Assembly (NCBI RefSeq): GCF_001039355.2
Contig: NW_019774580.1
Location: 192,386-236,892 of the forward strand
Direction: 5' to 3'
Origin: Lingula anatina
Lineage: Eukaryota > Brachiopoda > Lingulata > Lingulida > Lingulidae
DNA: 44,507 nucleotides
Below the pieces are notes generated by a model. The model was not told where the DNA came from. It did not search any database and worked only from the letters and a program-made list of their open reading frames with translations. Both the position numbers and the translations under genes were made by a program. Below, piece after piece: positions 21,482-32,087 of this stretch (position 1 is its first letter; each line of letters opens with the position of its first letter).

Positions 21482-21587
21482 AGCCACTGTTGATTACCCT
21501 AGGTTCTAGATTCCGGTATTGCCAGCTCGATCTTGATTTCATATATAACCCATAGTAGCAATACCAGGCTCTAGCGAACAGTGGCAA
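21482..21587. repeat. imperfect inverted repeat (MITE-like hairpin) upstream of the helicase
   Basis: GCCACTGTT at the left end pairs with AACAGTGGC at the right end. Further in, CCGGTATTGC pairs with GCAATACCAGG, and CTAG/CTAG words also match. Total length is about 105 bases. It lies directly next to dispersed repeat copy A. Confidence 0.65.
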
Positions 21588-21725
21588 CTCAAAATTCTGC
21601 CTGGGGCGCTTCCATATTTGGAAGTCACATGTGTCGTACGTCACAGCTCTGTCCCGCCTTGAACTGCCTTTGACATTGTGATCTCGTGACATCTCGTGCT
21701 ATACGAGACAAATGACAAAGAAAAT

Positions 21726-22237
21726 ATGGCTGACGCGGAGTTCGATGCAAGTGTATGTTTGGCTCTCAGTTTGCTGAAAAATGTGCCCATCGAAGAAATT
21801 AAAAGATGAACAAAAAGAGGCTCTTGTTCATCTCTTGAATGGTGAGGATGTTTTCGGGGTGCTACCAAAAGGGTATGGAAAAAGCTTGATATATGAGATC
21901 GTCCCAAAACTGTTTCCAATATGTAGACAAAAGAAGGTAGGAACATCGGATATTGAAATTGCTGCATCAGTGATCGTCGTATCGCCATTGATATCGTTGA
22001 TGAAAGATCAGATAGAAGAGATGATACAGCTGGGGCTTGACTCAGTATACCTCAGTAGTGAGCACGAGCTAACAGAACCCGAGTTGCAGAAACTAAAGCT
22101 TGGAGAGTACGATGTTGTATTGGCAAGTCCAGAATCGTGGCTGGGGAAGTACAGGTACCTCTTCGACATCGAGGACTTTCGGAACAACATTTGTTTGCTG
22201 GTTGCAGATGAAGCTCATGTTATACGTAACCACAGTG
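21726..22237 (+). pseudogene. RecQ-like DExH helicase, exon 1 (motifs I-II), frameshifted
   Basis: The ATG at 21726 gives MADAEFDASVCLALSLLKNV, then PIEEIKR and a stop. The helicase continues in the next frame from about 21790 (KLKDEQKEALVHLLNGEDVF), so one base is lost or gained near 21800. Motif 0 glutamine (DEQKEAL), motif I LPKGYGKSL, motif Ia SPLISLMKDQ, then LLVADEAH (motif II). RecQ proteins normally have T where K stands in LPKGYGKS. The exon ends in a donor, CAGTG/GTGAGC, at 22237. The enzyme class unwinds DNA 3' to 5' using ATP. This copy is broken and its frame does not join the next exon cleanly. Confidence 0.8.
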
Positions 22238-22610
22238 GTGAGCCATATATGCAATGTTATTTATAGAACTATGTAAGGCAGAAAAAGGAAGACCATTTAT
22301 TTCGAAAAATTCATTATTTCCACGAAAATTAATTAAGTTTGATATTAAAAAAAAAAAAAAACCTGGACAGTATCATTTTAAAATTACTGTATTTGACATT
22401 ATTGTGGCTCTGGTAAGTAATTTTAAAAAAGAGCCAGCATAATACAAGATCACAAGTTACTAAAATAAAATATAATCAATGAAGTGATAAAAGACTCTTT
22501 AATTATAAAAAAACGTGCTCCTTTATTGCACATAAGGGATGCTTACATCTTTATTTTATTTTTGATATCTTGGTTCAGTCATACTAAACTTAATTTTGTG
22601 TACATTTCAG

Positions 22611-22787
22611 GGGGTTGAACCAGAAGCGCAAGAAAGCTTTTAGGGGAGCTTTTTCACAGCTCAGAGAATTGAGGGCTCTAGTAAGAAAGGACATTCCCTT
22701 CTTGGCTCTGACAGCCACAGCTAACAAGAGGACGAGAAAGAAGATTACACAGGCACTGCTATTAAGGAAGCAACACTATATTATTAG
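22611..22787 (+). pseudogene. RecQ-like helicase, exon 2 (motif III)
   Basis: It is bounded by TACATTTCAG/GGGG and TTATTAG/GTAAAT. It reads GLNQKRKKAFRGAFSQLREL, then RALVRKDIPFLALTATANKR. LALTATA is motif III of RecQ-type helicases. The 3' border joins exon 3 in phase (AG+G gives Arg, then SPKRENIF). Confidence 0.8.
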
Positions 22788-23248
22788 GTAAATTCACTTT
22801 TTGAAGTGCAGACAATTATATAATGTTTAAGCGTAAGTGTAAGATTTGTTTTATAAACAGCTTAGTGATTTAAAGGACCACTCAATTGTATGGACCTTTA
22901 TAGAGCAAAAAATGATTATAATTATAATGATAATAAAGGATTTATAATAATAATAAATACTCATACATACATTTGCATACTACATTCAGTGCACAATAGG
23001 GTGTATTTTGCTATTTTCATCTGCATTACAAAACATTTTTATAGGTTATGTTGAAATTTTTCTATATAAAAGCAAAGGACTGAGATTTATGGCTGGATTT
23101 TGGCACCAAATTAAATTTCCCCAAACACAAAAGCAATTTACCATCTTCCCCACACATTTCAAGATTTTTAATTCCTACAAGAATATTTGTGCAAATTTTG
23201 TTATTTCTTATTATTATTGTACAAATTTTGTATATATCTATATTTCAG

Positions 23249-24219
23249 GTCTCCAAAAAGAGAGAACATATTTATAGGTGTTAAGAAAGCACAAGGGGTG
23301 CAAGACTTGGACTGGCTTGTGGAGCAGTTGGGAGAAGAAAGACTTAACATGAGGAGGACATTGTTGTATTGCCGTGCAGTAAAGGATGCAGTAAGTGTGT
23401 ATGAACATTTTTTGAACCTGCTGGGAGAGAGATCATATGTAGATGACACTTCAAAACTATCCGGTAATCGCCTGTTTGCCCTGTACCATCACAATACAAA
23501 TGACAAAAGAAAAGAAAATATGTTGAAAGACTTGATAACTGATAGTGGTCACTTCAGAGTTGTCATTTGTACAAATGCACTAGGCATGGGAATAAATGTT
23601 CCCAACATTTCAACAGTTATTCACTATCGTGTACCATCGATGACTGAGTCCTATATACAGGAAATTGGACGCGCAGGTAGAGATGGGAAAGAGGCACAAG
23701 CACTACTGTACTACTGTGCACGTCACTTGTTAGGTACAGAGAAAGAGATGAAGGATTTTGTAAGAGGAAAAGAACAATGTAGAAAAAGAGCAGCATGGAA
23801 CCAGAGGCAGCAGTGCGCCTCATGTGGCCGACCCTCACACAGCAGTGAGAGAGCCATCAAATGGAGACTTAAAAGTGATGTTATACTGTCTGAGGGAATC
23901 TCAAGACAAGTGCAGGCATTTAAATGTTTTAGGCATAAATTTTTTTCCAGATTTACTTGTTAATGAAATCATTGCAAGTACCAGATACATTGATAGTTAT
24001 GATTATGTAATCACAAACTTGAGTGTTATACACCCTCTTGTAGCTATAGAAATTGTAACTGTTTTAAATGAAGTGTTCGGGGAGGAATTACTGGTGCCCA
24101 CAATTGATAATGATATTTTAGAAGATATAGATGACTTAGTATTGCAGTCAGTTTTCAATCATGAAGAGGAGGAGGACTCCTTTGCAGACCTCCTAGATGA
24201 GTATGCAGAGTCGCATTGA
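23249..24219 (+). pseudogene. RecQ-like helicase, exon 3 (second RecA domain, broken zinc region and C-terminus)
   Basis: The exon opens after TATATTTCAG. It carries LLYCRAVKDA (motif IV), LFALYHHNT, VVICTNALGMGINVPNI (motif V) and YIQEIGRAGRDGK (motif VI, with the conserved arginines). The RecQ zinc region is present only as a remnant (KEQCRKRAAWNQRQQCASCG). Here the frame is lost, and the C-terminus (LLVNEIIASTRYIDSYDYVI, then acidic DDLVLQSVFNHEEEEDSFAD) continues in another frame from about 23940 to 24219. No HRDC domain is visible. Overall length suits short RecQ-like proteins found in many copies in invertebrate genomes, which suggests a mobile-element origin. Confidence 0.82.
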
Positions 24220-25529
24220 TTTTATGTAGACATATTCTAGCTAGATTGGACATGCATGTAAGATGAGAGAAGATGGCTTTTCTCTCTTAAATAGTTGACA
24301 CCCGTACATAGATGTTCAGTGAGTTTTGAAGAAGTATGGGCAGAAATCATAAAACCATGGCTCAGATATTTCTTGTGACATGTAAATATTGTGTACGATA
24401 ATTGTCTACATTTAGCTTAGTTTTAGAACTCAATTTTTTGTATTGTATATTTAAAAATGTTGTTTACATGATTTTTTTGATATGATAATTGATCACTCAC
24501 ATATATCCACTGTCCGTATTGGACTTTGGTCAGAACCAACTTTAAATTGCACCATATAATCAATAACTGTGCATATATATGTTGCTAATAGCTTACTTAG
24601 GCTTATTGTATGTATTAGCATGTATAGCACTTCTTGACTTTCAGTTCACCAACAAGGGCTGACCAAAAAATCTGGGCTATGAAAAATTGCAACTACGAGA
24701 AGAGCTTTTTTTTTCTTTTGCTTTTTCCAAATTTCTCTAATAAAGGATGTTCAGGTGCCTTCCCCTTCCTAAGAAAGAGGGAGTTAGGTTTTCGATTCTA
24801 TTTGTCATCCATATTTAATAAATAGATTGATTGATTCTGAATCATTAGCTTTATTTAATTAAATTCTGCTCTTATTGCCCAGAACCTAACAAGCATTTGA
24901 TACTAAATGTCAGCCCTTATTTTGTTCATTTTAGAAAAACAAAAACCTTTACTCTTTTTGCTCACAATAAAGCTCCAGTAGAGCAACCCTTTTGGATATT
25001 TGATCGATTTCTTTTTTCTTTCTTTAACTTGCAAGTTAAGCTCCTTAGGAGCAGTTTTGGCTGTTTATCTTTTATTGTTTGGCTTCATTTAATTTTCAAA
25101 GGAACACACCAATTTCTTAAATACTTTTTTGTCATAATACTCTGTTTGACATAAAATAAAGGTGGTCTTGATCAGATTTCAAACCCTCTGTTTCTTGTGT
25201 TTGTATCAGGTGTTGTGTGGATGGATGATGCAGATTAAGTACATTTTAGAGAGAAGTTGCTCATTTGTTGTTTGCATGTCAAACGTGTTTTTATTTAACA
25301 TATTCTTTTGGTCAAAGAATGTTAAATGTCAAATAAGTTATTAAATAAATAAGCATGCTTTTCAGCCTTATAATATAAAACCAACAAGTCCAGGAAAAAT
25401 GCAATTTATTCAAGCAAAATATATTTCCTTGAGCTTTTTTTACCCTTGCTGTCACTGGAATGTTTACAAAAAATACAATAGCCATAGTAATCATAGAATG
25501 TCACATTTGCCTCTGCCAAGACTATTCCA
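24220..25529. other. non-coding region between the convergent helicase and DUF6589 genes
   Basis: AT-rich with T-runs. It contains TTTAATAAATAGATTGATTG at about 24814 and AAAATAAAGG near 25153, which could serve as polyadenylation signals for the plus-strand gene. No gene is seen. Confidence 0.55.
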
Positions 25530-26390
25530 TCAGTCACTTAAGGCCTTCACCATTTCCTGTTCTTGTGACCACTGCCTTAGCCATTTTGAGAGCCAAGTCT
25601 TTAACTTGGGTGCCTTAATTGAAACAATCTCCCTACTAAAGTTTTCAAATTTTTGTGCTTTAAACCATCTCCCAGGTTCTCTGCTAAACATGTTTACCCT
25701 CTCTGTTATTTCTCTTAAGACAATTGCAAAGTCTGTCTCACTTTTGAATTTTGCATGGTAGCCAGAGGGTTTGTGCACTTTCAGGTCTTGGTTTTGGGAA
25801 TTGACAATTTCAACTATCCTTTTTACTTGGTTTGCAGAATTTTCTGTAATATTTACACCTAAATGTTTGAGTGAATTTTTAAGAGCCAAATTCAGATTTT
25901 CCAAGTGAAAGTCAAGAGAGATGCCCAAGCCCACTTCTTCTGTTTACAATCCTATTCCACATCAATCTGTGGGCCTCCATGGGTGGCAATGACTTCAGCA
26001 GAACTGCCAAATGAAGAGCAGCTAGTGAGTACTTAGTTGACTGCTTTTCAAAGTATAAAGGTAGAAACCACTTCCGTATGTTGGTGATTTCTTCCCCATC
26101 ACCCTCACGCACAGCATCATCAGCATTCAAATGCATCAGTCAAAGGGTGATGTATACCGAACCATAATTCCATACGGCATCTTCATCTTTTGCAGATGGC
26201 ATATCTACGTCAATGGATAGGTTGTGCATTTCCATTTCATGCCGCATTCTTGCGGCCTTATATTTGTAGACCTTGCCACACACAGAGCAGACTTGCTCCT
26301 CCTCTGCCTGAACCAGGTGCACCCATGAGGGAAACAAAGTGCTCCACACACGGGCGCAATGTGGCCAGGAGCCATTGTGACTTGTCCTCC
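25530..26390 (-). pseudogene. DUF6589 gene, C-terminal block with C2H2 finger, frameshifted
   Basis: After the LINE the protein resumes: KEDKSQWLLATLRPCVEHFV, then in another frame VQAEEEQVCSVCGKVYKYKA and RMRHEMEMH (a C2H2 finger). Then DDAVREGDGEEITNIRKWFL, and LPPMEAHRLMWNRIVNRRSG, with a further shift into SLDFHLENLNLALKNSLKHL. It ends QEQEMVKALSD at 25530. At least three frame changes are needed. The order of blocks is as expected for the C-terminal half of DUF6589 proteins. Confidence 0.76.
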
Positions 26391-26392
26391 TT

Positions 26393-26428
26393 TGATAGAT
26401 AAGATAGATAAGATAAGATAGATAAGAG
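26393..26428. repeat. (GATA)n-type microsatellite, LINE 3' tail
   Basis: Units of GATAGATAA and GATAA repeat without interruption. They mark the 3' end of the LINE. Confidence 0.9.
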
Positions 26429-27260
26429 TTTATTCAGCCATTAATATATAAATATAAAATTCATATAAAACGGAAATTGGACTGCTATTCGGGTTACAAA
26501 TTATAAATAAATAAATTATAAATTTCCATTTTTGTTGTTAAAATAAGACACAGCAGATGGGTAAAAACTCTTTAAAAACCTTTTAGATCCCTTAAAAGTT
26601 AAAAGCCTGCAGTTGCTCGGTAAAAATTTAAAAAGCCCATGTGCGGGGTGGGTATAGTCAGACATGATTTTCTCTGTTTTTGTTACTGATCTATTAGTAT
26701 AGATGGCACCTAGAGAGGGGAGTTCCAGACCGATGATTTTGCCGCACGTTGATGTGACCATATCTAGACGCTTGCGTTCTTCTACAGTGGCCCGCCCATA
26801 CCATACTATGATTGCAAATGTTAATATACTTTCTATAACGCATTTGTAAAAGTTTGCTAAAATCATTTCATTTGAAGTAAAATCCTTCAACTTTCTTAAA
26901 AAATATACCCTTTGCCTCGCTTTTTTTAACTGTTTGTCTATGTGGTCCTTCCATGTAAGTGAGCTATTGAATTCTACCCCCAGCAGTCTAAAATTGGCTA
27001 CTTGCTTTACTGAGGTGCCACTGATATGAATGGGTTCTTTCACATTTCTGTTCTTTCTGAAGTCAACAATCATTTCCTTAGTCTTCTCTACATTCAGTAA
27101 CAAATCGTTGTCTTTACACCATTGTACAACTGAGTTGACATCGTTTCTATACCAGGTCTCATCATTATCACTTATTAAGCCAATTAAAGTGGTGTCGTCT
27201 GCAAACTTCACGATGCAATTACTCTCATGAGATGAAACACAATCATACGTGAACAAGCTT
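26393..27260 (-). mobile_element. 5'-truncated LINE (reverse transcriptase C-terminal half) with GATA tail
   Basis: The frame 27274-26516 reads LFTYDCVSSHESNCIVKFAD onward through FADDTTLIGLI (the RT catalytic box), KTKEMIVDFRKN, FRLLGVEFNSSLTWKDHI and HPAHGLFKFLPS, then stops. This is the C-terminal part of a non-LTR retrotransposon polyprotein resembling CR1/Rex1-like elements; the exact clade is uncertain. A short 3' UTR follows and ends in a GATA/GATAA repeat (26393-26428 on the plus strand), as in many LINEs with a microsatellite tail. It sits inside the DUF6589 gene. The RT frame is intact over about 240 residues, which suggests a younger insertion than its host gene. Confidence 0.85.
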
Positions 27261-27377
27261 TGAGGCATGGACAAGGTCCCCAGGCATTATTCCAGATTCC
27301 ATGCCTTCCATCCCAAAGTACGCCATAGTGGCAGCAACAATATAGGCATCTAAGTAGAGGTAGAATGCCTCTTTCAC
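27255..27377 (-). pseudogene. DUF6589 gene, exon 9, cut by the LINE
   Basis: It starts after ATATTACAG with VKEAFYLYLDAYIVAATMAY, then FGMEGMESGIMPGDLVHASK. DUF6589-like sequence ends there, where the 5' end of the truncated LINE begins. Confidence 0.7.
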
Positions 27378-27668
27378 CTGTAATATGAAAAGAAGTAACC
27401 AAATTATCATCAACAATCAGGTTTGCTTTTTGGCTGGCCTACTCATCATTTTGTATTTAAAATAAACATAATTATATATAGACATATGATAATTTTAGGA
27501 AGTCATCCAAAAATGCATTTGTTAGATATGAGTGACAGGGCACTATAAAGTTAACTGGTTTACTATGCTTTTTTCCCACTAGCAGCTTTAAAGTTGATTT
27601 GGGTAATAAAAAATCAATATGAAGCTGGCAAAAGCATACTATGGAACCTAGGGTAGAACATAACAAAC

Positions 27669-27788
27669 CTTATTGTATTCATTAAGTGGACTCAACTTAG
27701 CATTAGAGTTGTTGGTAACAGTTGCATTAGCAAAGTAGGTTCCTGCATCACCGGTTGTATCTGGATGACTTAATATTTCCATGGTTCT
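27669..27788 (-). pseudogene. DUF6589 gene, exon 8
   Basis: It lies between TTCTTGCAG and AATAAG/GTTTGT. It reads RTMEILSHPDTTGDAGTYFA, then NATVTNNSNAKLSPLNEYNK. Confidence 0.68.
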
Positions 27789-28048
27789 CTGCAAGAAATT
27801 TTTGAACATTTGTATCAAAATATATTTAAAATGTATTCATGTTTAGTGAACAATTATGATAATTTAAAACCAATGATCTATCTGATAATGTTAAAAATTG
27901 TACTCGCAGTATATCTGGTCAATGGTATAATAATAATAATAATAATAATAATGTGGATGGCAAAAACAAGCAATTTGTGGATTTTCAAACCCATGGGGTG
28001 TACTTTTAATTATCACAATCACCTAATAGGAAGATAATTAAAAAATAC

Positions 28049-28192
28049 CTGGAAAGCTATGCGAAAGGCATGCCAGTCCTCATTCTTTGGTAAAACACCC
28101 ATCAACATTTCCAAAAGAGTATCGCTATCCAGTCTGGCCTTCTGAGCATTTCTAGCCCTTTCTTCTGTTAGTTGATCTCCGCCAAAGAAAAT
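28049..28192 (-). pseudogene. DUF6589 gene, exon 7 with GGDQLTEERA motif
   Basis: It lies between TTATTTCAG and TTCCAG/GTATTT. It reads IFFGGDQLTEERARNAQKAR, then LDSDTLLEMLMGVLPKNEDW. This is the most conserved part of the family and the basis for the assignment. Confidence 0.82.
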
Positions 28193-28415
28193 CTGAAATA
28201 ATGGAAATTATTATTATTATTATGAATAAAGGGGGAAGCACATTTATGTGACTTCAATTTTTTCAAATGAAGAAAGCATCAGTAATCAACTAACATGGAG
28301 CTTCTCAATTCCCTGTATTCAAGGTGCTTATTTTTGATTAATTAGTTGTTACTTTTAACTATTATCTTTGCATAGCATTTCATGGACATTAACAATTGTA
28401 CAAAAAATTTGTTAC

Positions 28416-28529
28416 CTGTTCTCTAATTTCTTTTCCATCTTCATTTAAAGGAACATAACGCTGGTGCAAATCTTGTAGTATTTCTACCATTTCTTCATTC
28501 TCATTACGAAAAAGAAGACATAGTGGATA
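28416..28529 (-). pseudogene. DUF6589 gene, exon 6
   Basis: It lies between TTTGCAG and AACAG/GTAACA. It reads YPLCLLFRNENEEMVEILQD, then LHQRYVPLNEDGKEIREQ, fully open. Confidence 0.75.
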
Positions 28530-29033
28530 CTGCAAACAAAACCAATGAAAATACTAAATGCTAGGAATACATGATTATGACATTGAAAGTATTAAAGGTA
28601 CATACGAACCGAGCATCGGTGGAGCGTGGATTCCCAGTAACACATGTAAACCACTTCTACTAGATTCTTATATGACTCAAATAAATTCGACATGCCAAGG
28701 GATAAACTGAATAGATCACTCGATCAGCCATAAAAGACCTTTAGACTGCTCCTTTCTTTAAATTTGTGGTTGTAAATTTAACCTACTTTCGTGACCTACT
28801 TTCCTGCCCCATTGACATACAGCTTAGAATGCCAGCAGAAAAATCCGTTCAAACATCATTTTCGGGTAAAATTAAACAATGCCTTTTGGTAATTCTCTTA
28901 GTTATACTACTTGAAACTATATGCTGGCATTTGGTTGGTTTTTGTGACAAAAAATTGACTTTGTATGCACCTTTAAATCAATTTTAGATTAATGTCCACT
29001 GTATTTATGGATTTAAAAAATAAATCTTTTCAA

Positions 29034-29491
29034 TCAATAGCTTATTAGCCTAGCCAAATATGTTGGCTCCTTTACTGTCTCTGAAATCTCCTTCATCTTA
29101 GAGGAATACTGGTGCGGAATGTGTCTAATAACTGCATTGGCTAGGGGTTGAAAGCCTGGCATCCACCTTGTCACAACACGGGACCAGTGTATTGTAAACC
29201 TTCCAATGAGTCTGCTGGCATCATGTTGATTTGGTAAGAACTCATGCAGAGGAATGTCCTTAATTTTTTTAACCTGCTGGTTGTCCAATCCCACTGGCGA
29301 TCTGAGGCCATATGACGTGCCTTCACTTCTAAGTCAATATTGTCACCAACAATTTGGTAACGCCTAGTGCTGCCTGTGTCCTGTTTTGCATCGAGTACTG
29401 GCTGGTCAAAGCCCTCCCCAGCCTTCTTCTTTAATCTCAAGGCCATTCTACTACTTACACTTACAAACTGATGTGACAACCTTTTCAGCAC
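29034..29491 (-). pseudogene. DUF6589 gene, exon 5 with GDNID motif, frameshifted
   Basis: It begins after TTATTTAG with VLKRLSHQFVSVSSRMALRL and reaches RYQIVGDNIDLEVKARHMAS. The expected segment with an aromatic motif after DRQ is missing or scrambled. The next frame then gives VKKIKDIPLHEFLPNQHDAS, then VTRWMPGFQPLANAVIRHIP and HQYSSKMKEISETVKEP. The exon end was not determined exactly. Confidence 0.72.
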
Positions 29492-29857
29492 CTAAATAAT
29501 TAAAAAAGATAACAATGAAAATATTTTCAATTGAATCTACAACTGGTAATATATTAACATCTAGTTTTTTCAATTAAAAGTTTAAGAAAGTGATAGTTTT
29601 CCTCTCACATTATGAAATTCACTTGCTTTGAGGATATTTTTAAAGCTAAGCTAAAGCTTGGCTATTTAAAATTCAATGTTTTTCATGAGGATTGAGAAAG
29701 CTGTAGAGCTCTGTCACAAGTTAGGAAAGGACAATCATTTATTGAGAAAAAATGAGGAAATTGTCCTTTATCCCAGAAAAATTCATTAAATTCAATTTTA
29801 TTTTTAAGCAAAAATCCAAGAAAGAAAGTATACACAATTTTATAATATATAACTCAC

Positions 29858-30317
29858 CATTGTTGAGCACCCTCCATTCTGCATGGCAATAGCATTCTTG
29901 CAGGCCCATGCAGCCATATCTTTGTTTCTTGCCTTTAATATAACACAGGCTGGGGACACTATCTTCAAAGCCTTCTCATCATCTGTAGACTGACTCCTCT
30001 TTCGAGTGGTTACACATCTAAGGAACCCATGTAGAGTTGGAGCTCTAGTTTTCAATTCTGTATTACCTGTGTTTATATTGACATTACTAAGGGTATGGGG
30101 ATTTGTCGCTTGGATCATTTGAGCTGCATAAATTGTCAACTTCTTTCTCTGCTTGCTTGTACATCTTTTCAATAAGCAAGGGCCTATTAGGAGCATGGTT
30201 CCAAACTGCATGCAAAGCAAAGTGGTCTTGTCCTAAAGATAGATGCTTGATGACATCTTTATGCCAAGCATCAACAACATTATAACTGGCACAATGGCTT
30301 GGATATTCTATTGATAC
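29858..30317 (-). pseudogene. DUF6589 gene, exon 4, frameshifted
   Basis: Acceptor TTTTTCAG. It begins VSIEYPSHCASYNVVDAWHK, then DVIKHLSLGQDHFALHAVWN, up to KSPYP and a stop near 30090. The conserved part continues in the next frame: ELKTRAPTLHGFLRCVTTRK, then KIVSPACVILKARNKDMAAW. It ends at CAATG/GTGAGT. ELK.RAP..H.FL and the .VLLK.RN..M segment are hallmarks of the family. Confidence 0.75.
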
Positions 30318-30607
30318 CTGAAAAATATTTTTAAAATTACTACTCGCAAACTGTTAGGCAGTAACATGTAGCTCTTTAAAAGCTGAAGCTAAGTAGAATC
30401 CTCTGTAAACTTCAAACGAAAAAGATTGTATTCAGAAGTCCTTAATTAACTTGACATCATTAATTAAAAGCATTTGAACATGAGTCATCAAAAAGTGTTA
30501 TCATATGGAATAAGGAAAAATTAACAATGCTTTAAGATATTTCACAATGTTACTTTCTCATTACAAAATACCTTGATTGTGGTGCGTTGGTTATGCTCAA
30601 CTGCTTC

Positions 30608-30746
30608 CAGGGGCGGATCCAGAGATATTTTCTGACAGTCTTCCAAATTATCTCTTCCGACAGAAAAAATTAGATACCCATCAATGTTAACTTAAAAATC
30701 TGACGGTCTTCCAGAAGACCCAGAAGACGGCCTAAATCCGCCCCTG
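30608..30746. mobile_element. 139-bp MITE with CAGGGGCGGAT termini in an intron
   Basis: The left end is CAGGGGCGGATCCAG; the right end read in reverse complement is CAGGGGCGGATTTAG. Subterminal words GACAGTCTTCCA and GACGGTCTTCCA also mirror each other. It is flanked on both sides by an exact GCTTC (30603-30607 and 30747-30751). CAGGGGCGG termini are common in hAT-type elements, but those normally leave 8-base duplications and here only 5 bases match. It sits in the intron before the exon starting at 30317. Confidence 0.88.
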
Positions 30747-31011
30747 GCTTCTGCCACTGACTGAATGACTCCCAAGTTTGACACATCACTCAGCACTGAG
30801 TAAGACTCCTGTCTATGGTGGGAGTGAACAAAAAATAACTAATGTTATAACTGAAGAACTAGATGCATTTGTTCTGAAAATGTTTAGCTTTAAACAATTA
30901 AGTGGTTGGAGGGAAAGAGAGAGAGAGAAGAAAAAGAAAAAAATAAAAAGAGTGAGTGAGAAAAGAAAGAGAGATCTAAAATAACCAAGTGATGAGATTC
31001 ATGTATCTTAC

Positions 31012-31106
31012 CTTGTAATCACTATCTGTGATGATGCTTTGGGCACTATGTTTTCTGCTGCAGCTGCTGGACTTTGGAACAGTGATTTAGAGCTACTGCT
31101 ACTGAC
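31012..31106 (-). pseudogene. DUF6589 gene, probable exon 3
   Basis: It ends in a strong donor, ACAAG/GTAAGA, and reads SKSLFQSPAAAAENIVPKAS then SQIVIT. The acceptor is uncertain; CTCTGAG/GTCAGT is only one possibility. Confidence 0.45.
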
Positions 31107-31381
31107 CTCAGAGTTATTAAGGAATAAAATTATAATAAAAATGAAATGAAAAAGTGAACTATTTTTTAAAAGACAAGTAACAATATCCATCTCCGAAAGC
31201 CACAAAAATCTTATTATCAGTGGAAATTTTCCAGCTGCTTCTTATTAGAAAGATAAATAGGAAACGATTTTACTTTTATTTAAAATTGGAAATTTAAGAG
31301 ACCAAAAGAAGGCCAAATAGCTGCAGAAAAGTCTGCATATAGATGATTTTATTTATTACAGAAGATTGTGTCAGTCAGCAC

Positions 31382-31502
31382 CTTGAAAATCTTTCTCCAA
31401 CTGCTAATCTCTTCCGAGCACTCCCTTTCTTCAAGACAGGTGAAAGTGTTGTTGGAGTTGCTCTTTTGGATCTTACTGGACTGTAACTACCTGATTTTAA
31501 TG
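31382..31502 (-). pseudogene. DUF6589 gene, exon 2: basic Ser/Thr/Pro linker
   Basis: Acceptor TTTTTTAG. Phase fits exon 1. It reads SLKSGSYSPVRSKRATPTTL, then SPVLKKGSARKRLAVGERFS. Low-complexity basic linker with TP and SP sites. The donor AAG/GTGCTG is weak. Confidence 0.6.
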
Positions 31503-32087
31503 CTAAAAAAATAAATTAAGGTGTTCCTGTTAACATTAAGATGCATTAAGATAAATACTGTTAATGCTTCATTTATCATATTATACAAGTTTATTTCACT
31601 GTAACATATGCACCCACTTGGGTGGATGAAAATGACAATATGAATACAATTTCTGTGAATAAGCTTTTAAGCAATCACAATGAGTAAGACTATTTACTAT
31701 TTACTATTTAAAAAAATTAATACTATTACTCAATTGCCGATGAGTGCAGCACTGTCTTCTAGATCCCTCCTAGCAAAAGCGGAGGAGAGAAACTGAGCTA
31801 ATGCAATAAGGGTTTCTTCTTCTTGACATTTCATAATTATATATTATCTGACACTCTTCTAAAGAGTTATGAAGACTGATTTAGCCATGTCATAAAATAT
31901 TTTCTTAGTGCTAGCATTAAAGCAATAGCTATTATTCCCGAGGGATTAACTGTAGGACGAAGAGTGCCCTAATTACATCTGGCCTTATTGAACTTTGAAC
32001 TAACACCGAGACAGAATATCACTTTAAAATCTTATTCTAAATTGCTCATATATATTTAATAATGTTTTAACATAAAAAAAAACTTAC

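Noticed and set aside
29840-30220. Independent 126-residue gene on the minus strand
   Set aside because: Its second half is part of DUF6589 exon 4 in the shifted frame, so it is not a separate gene.
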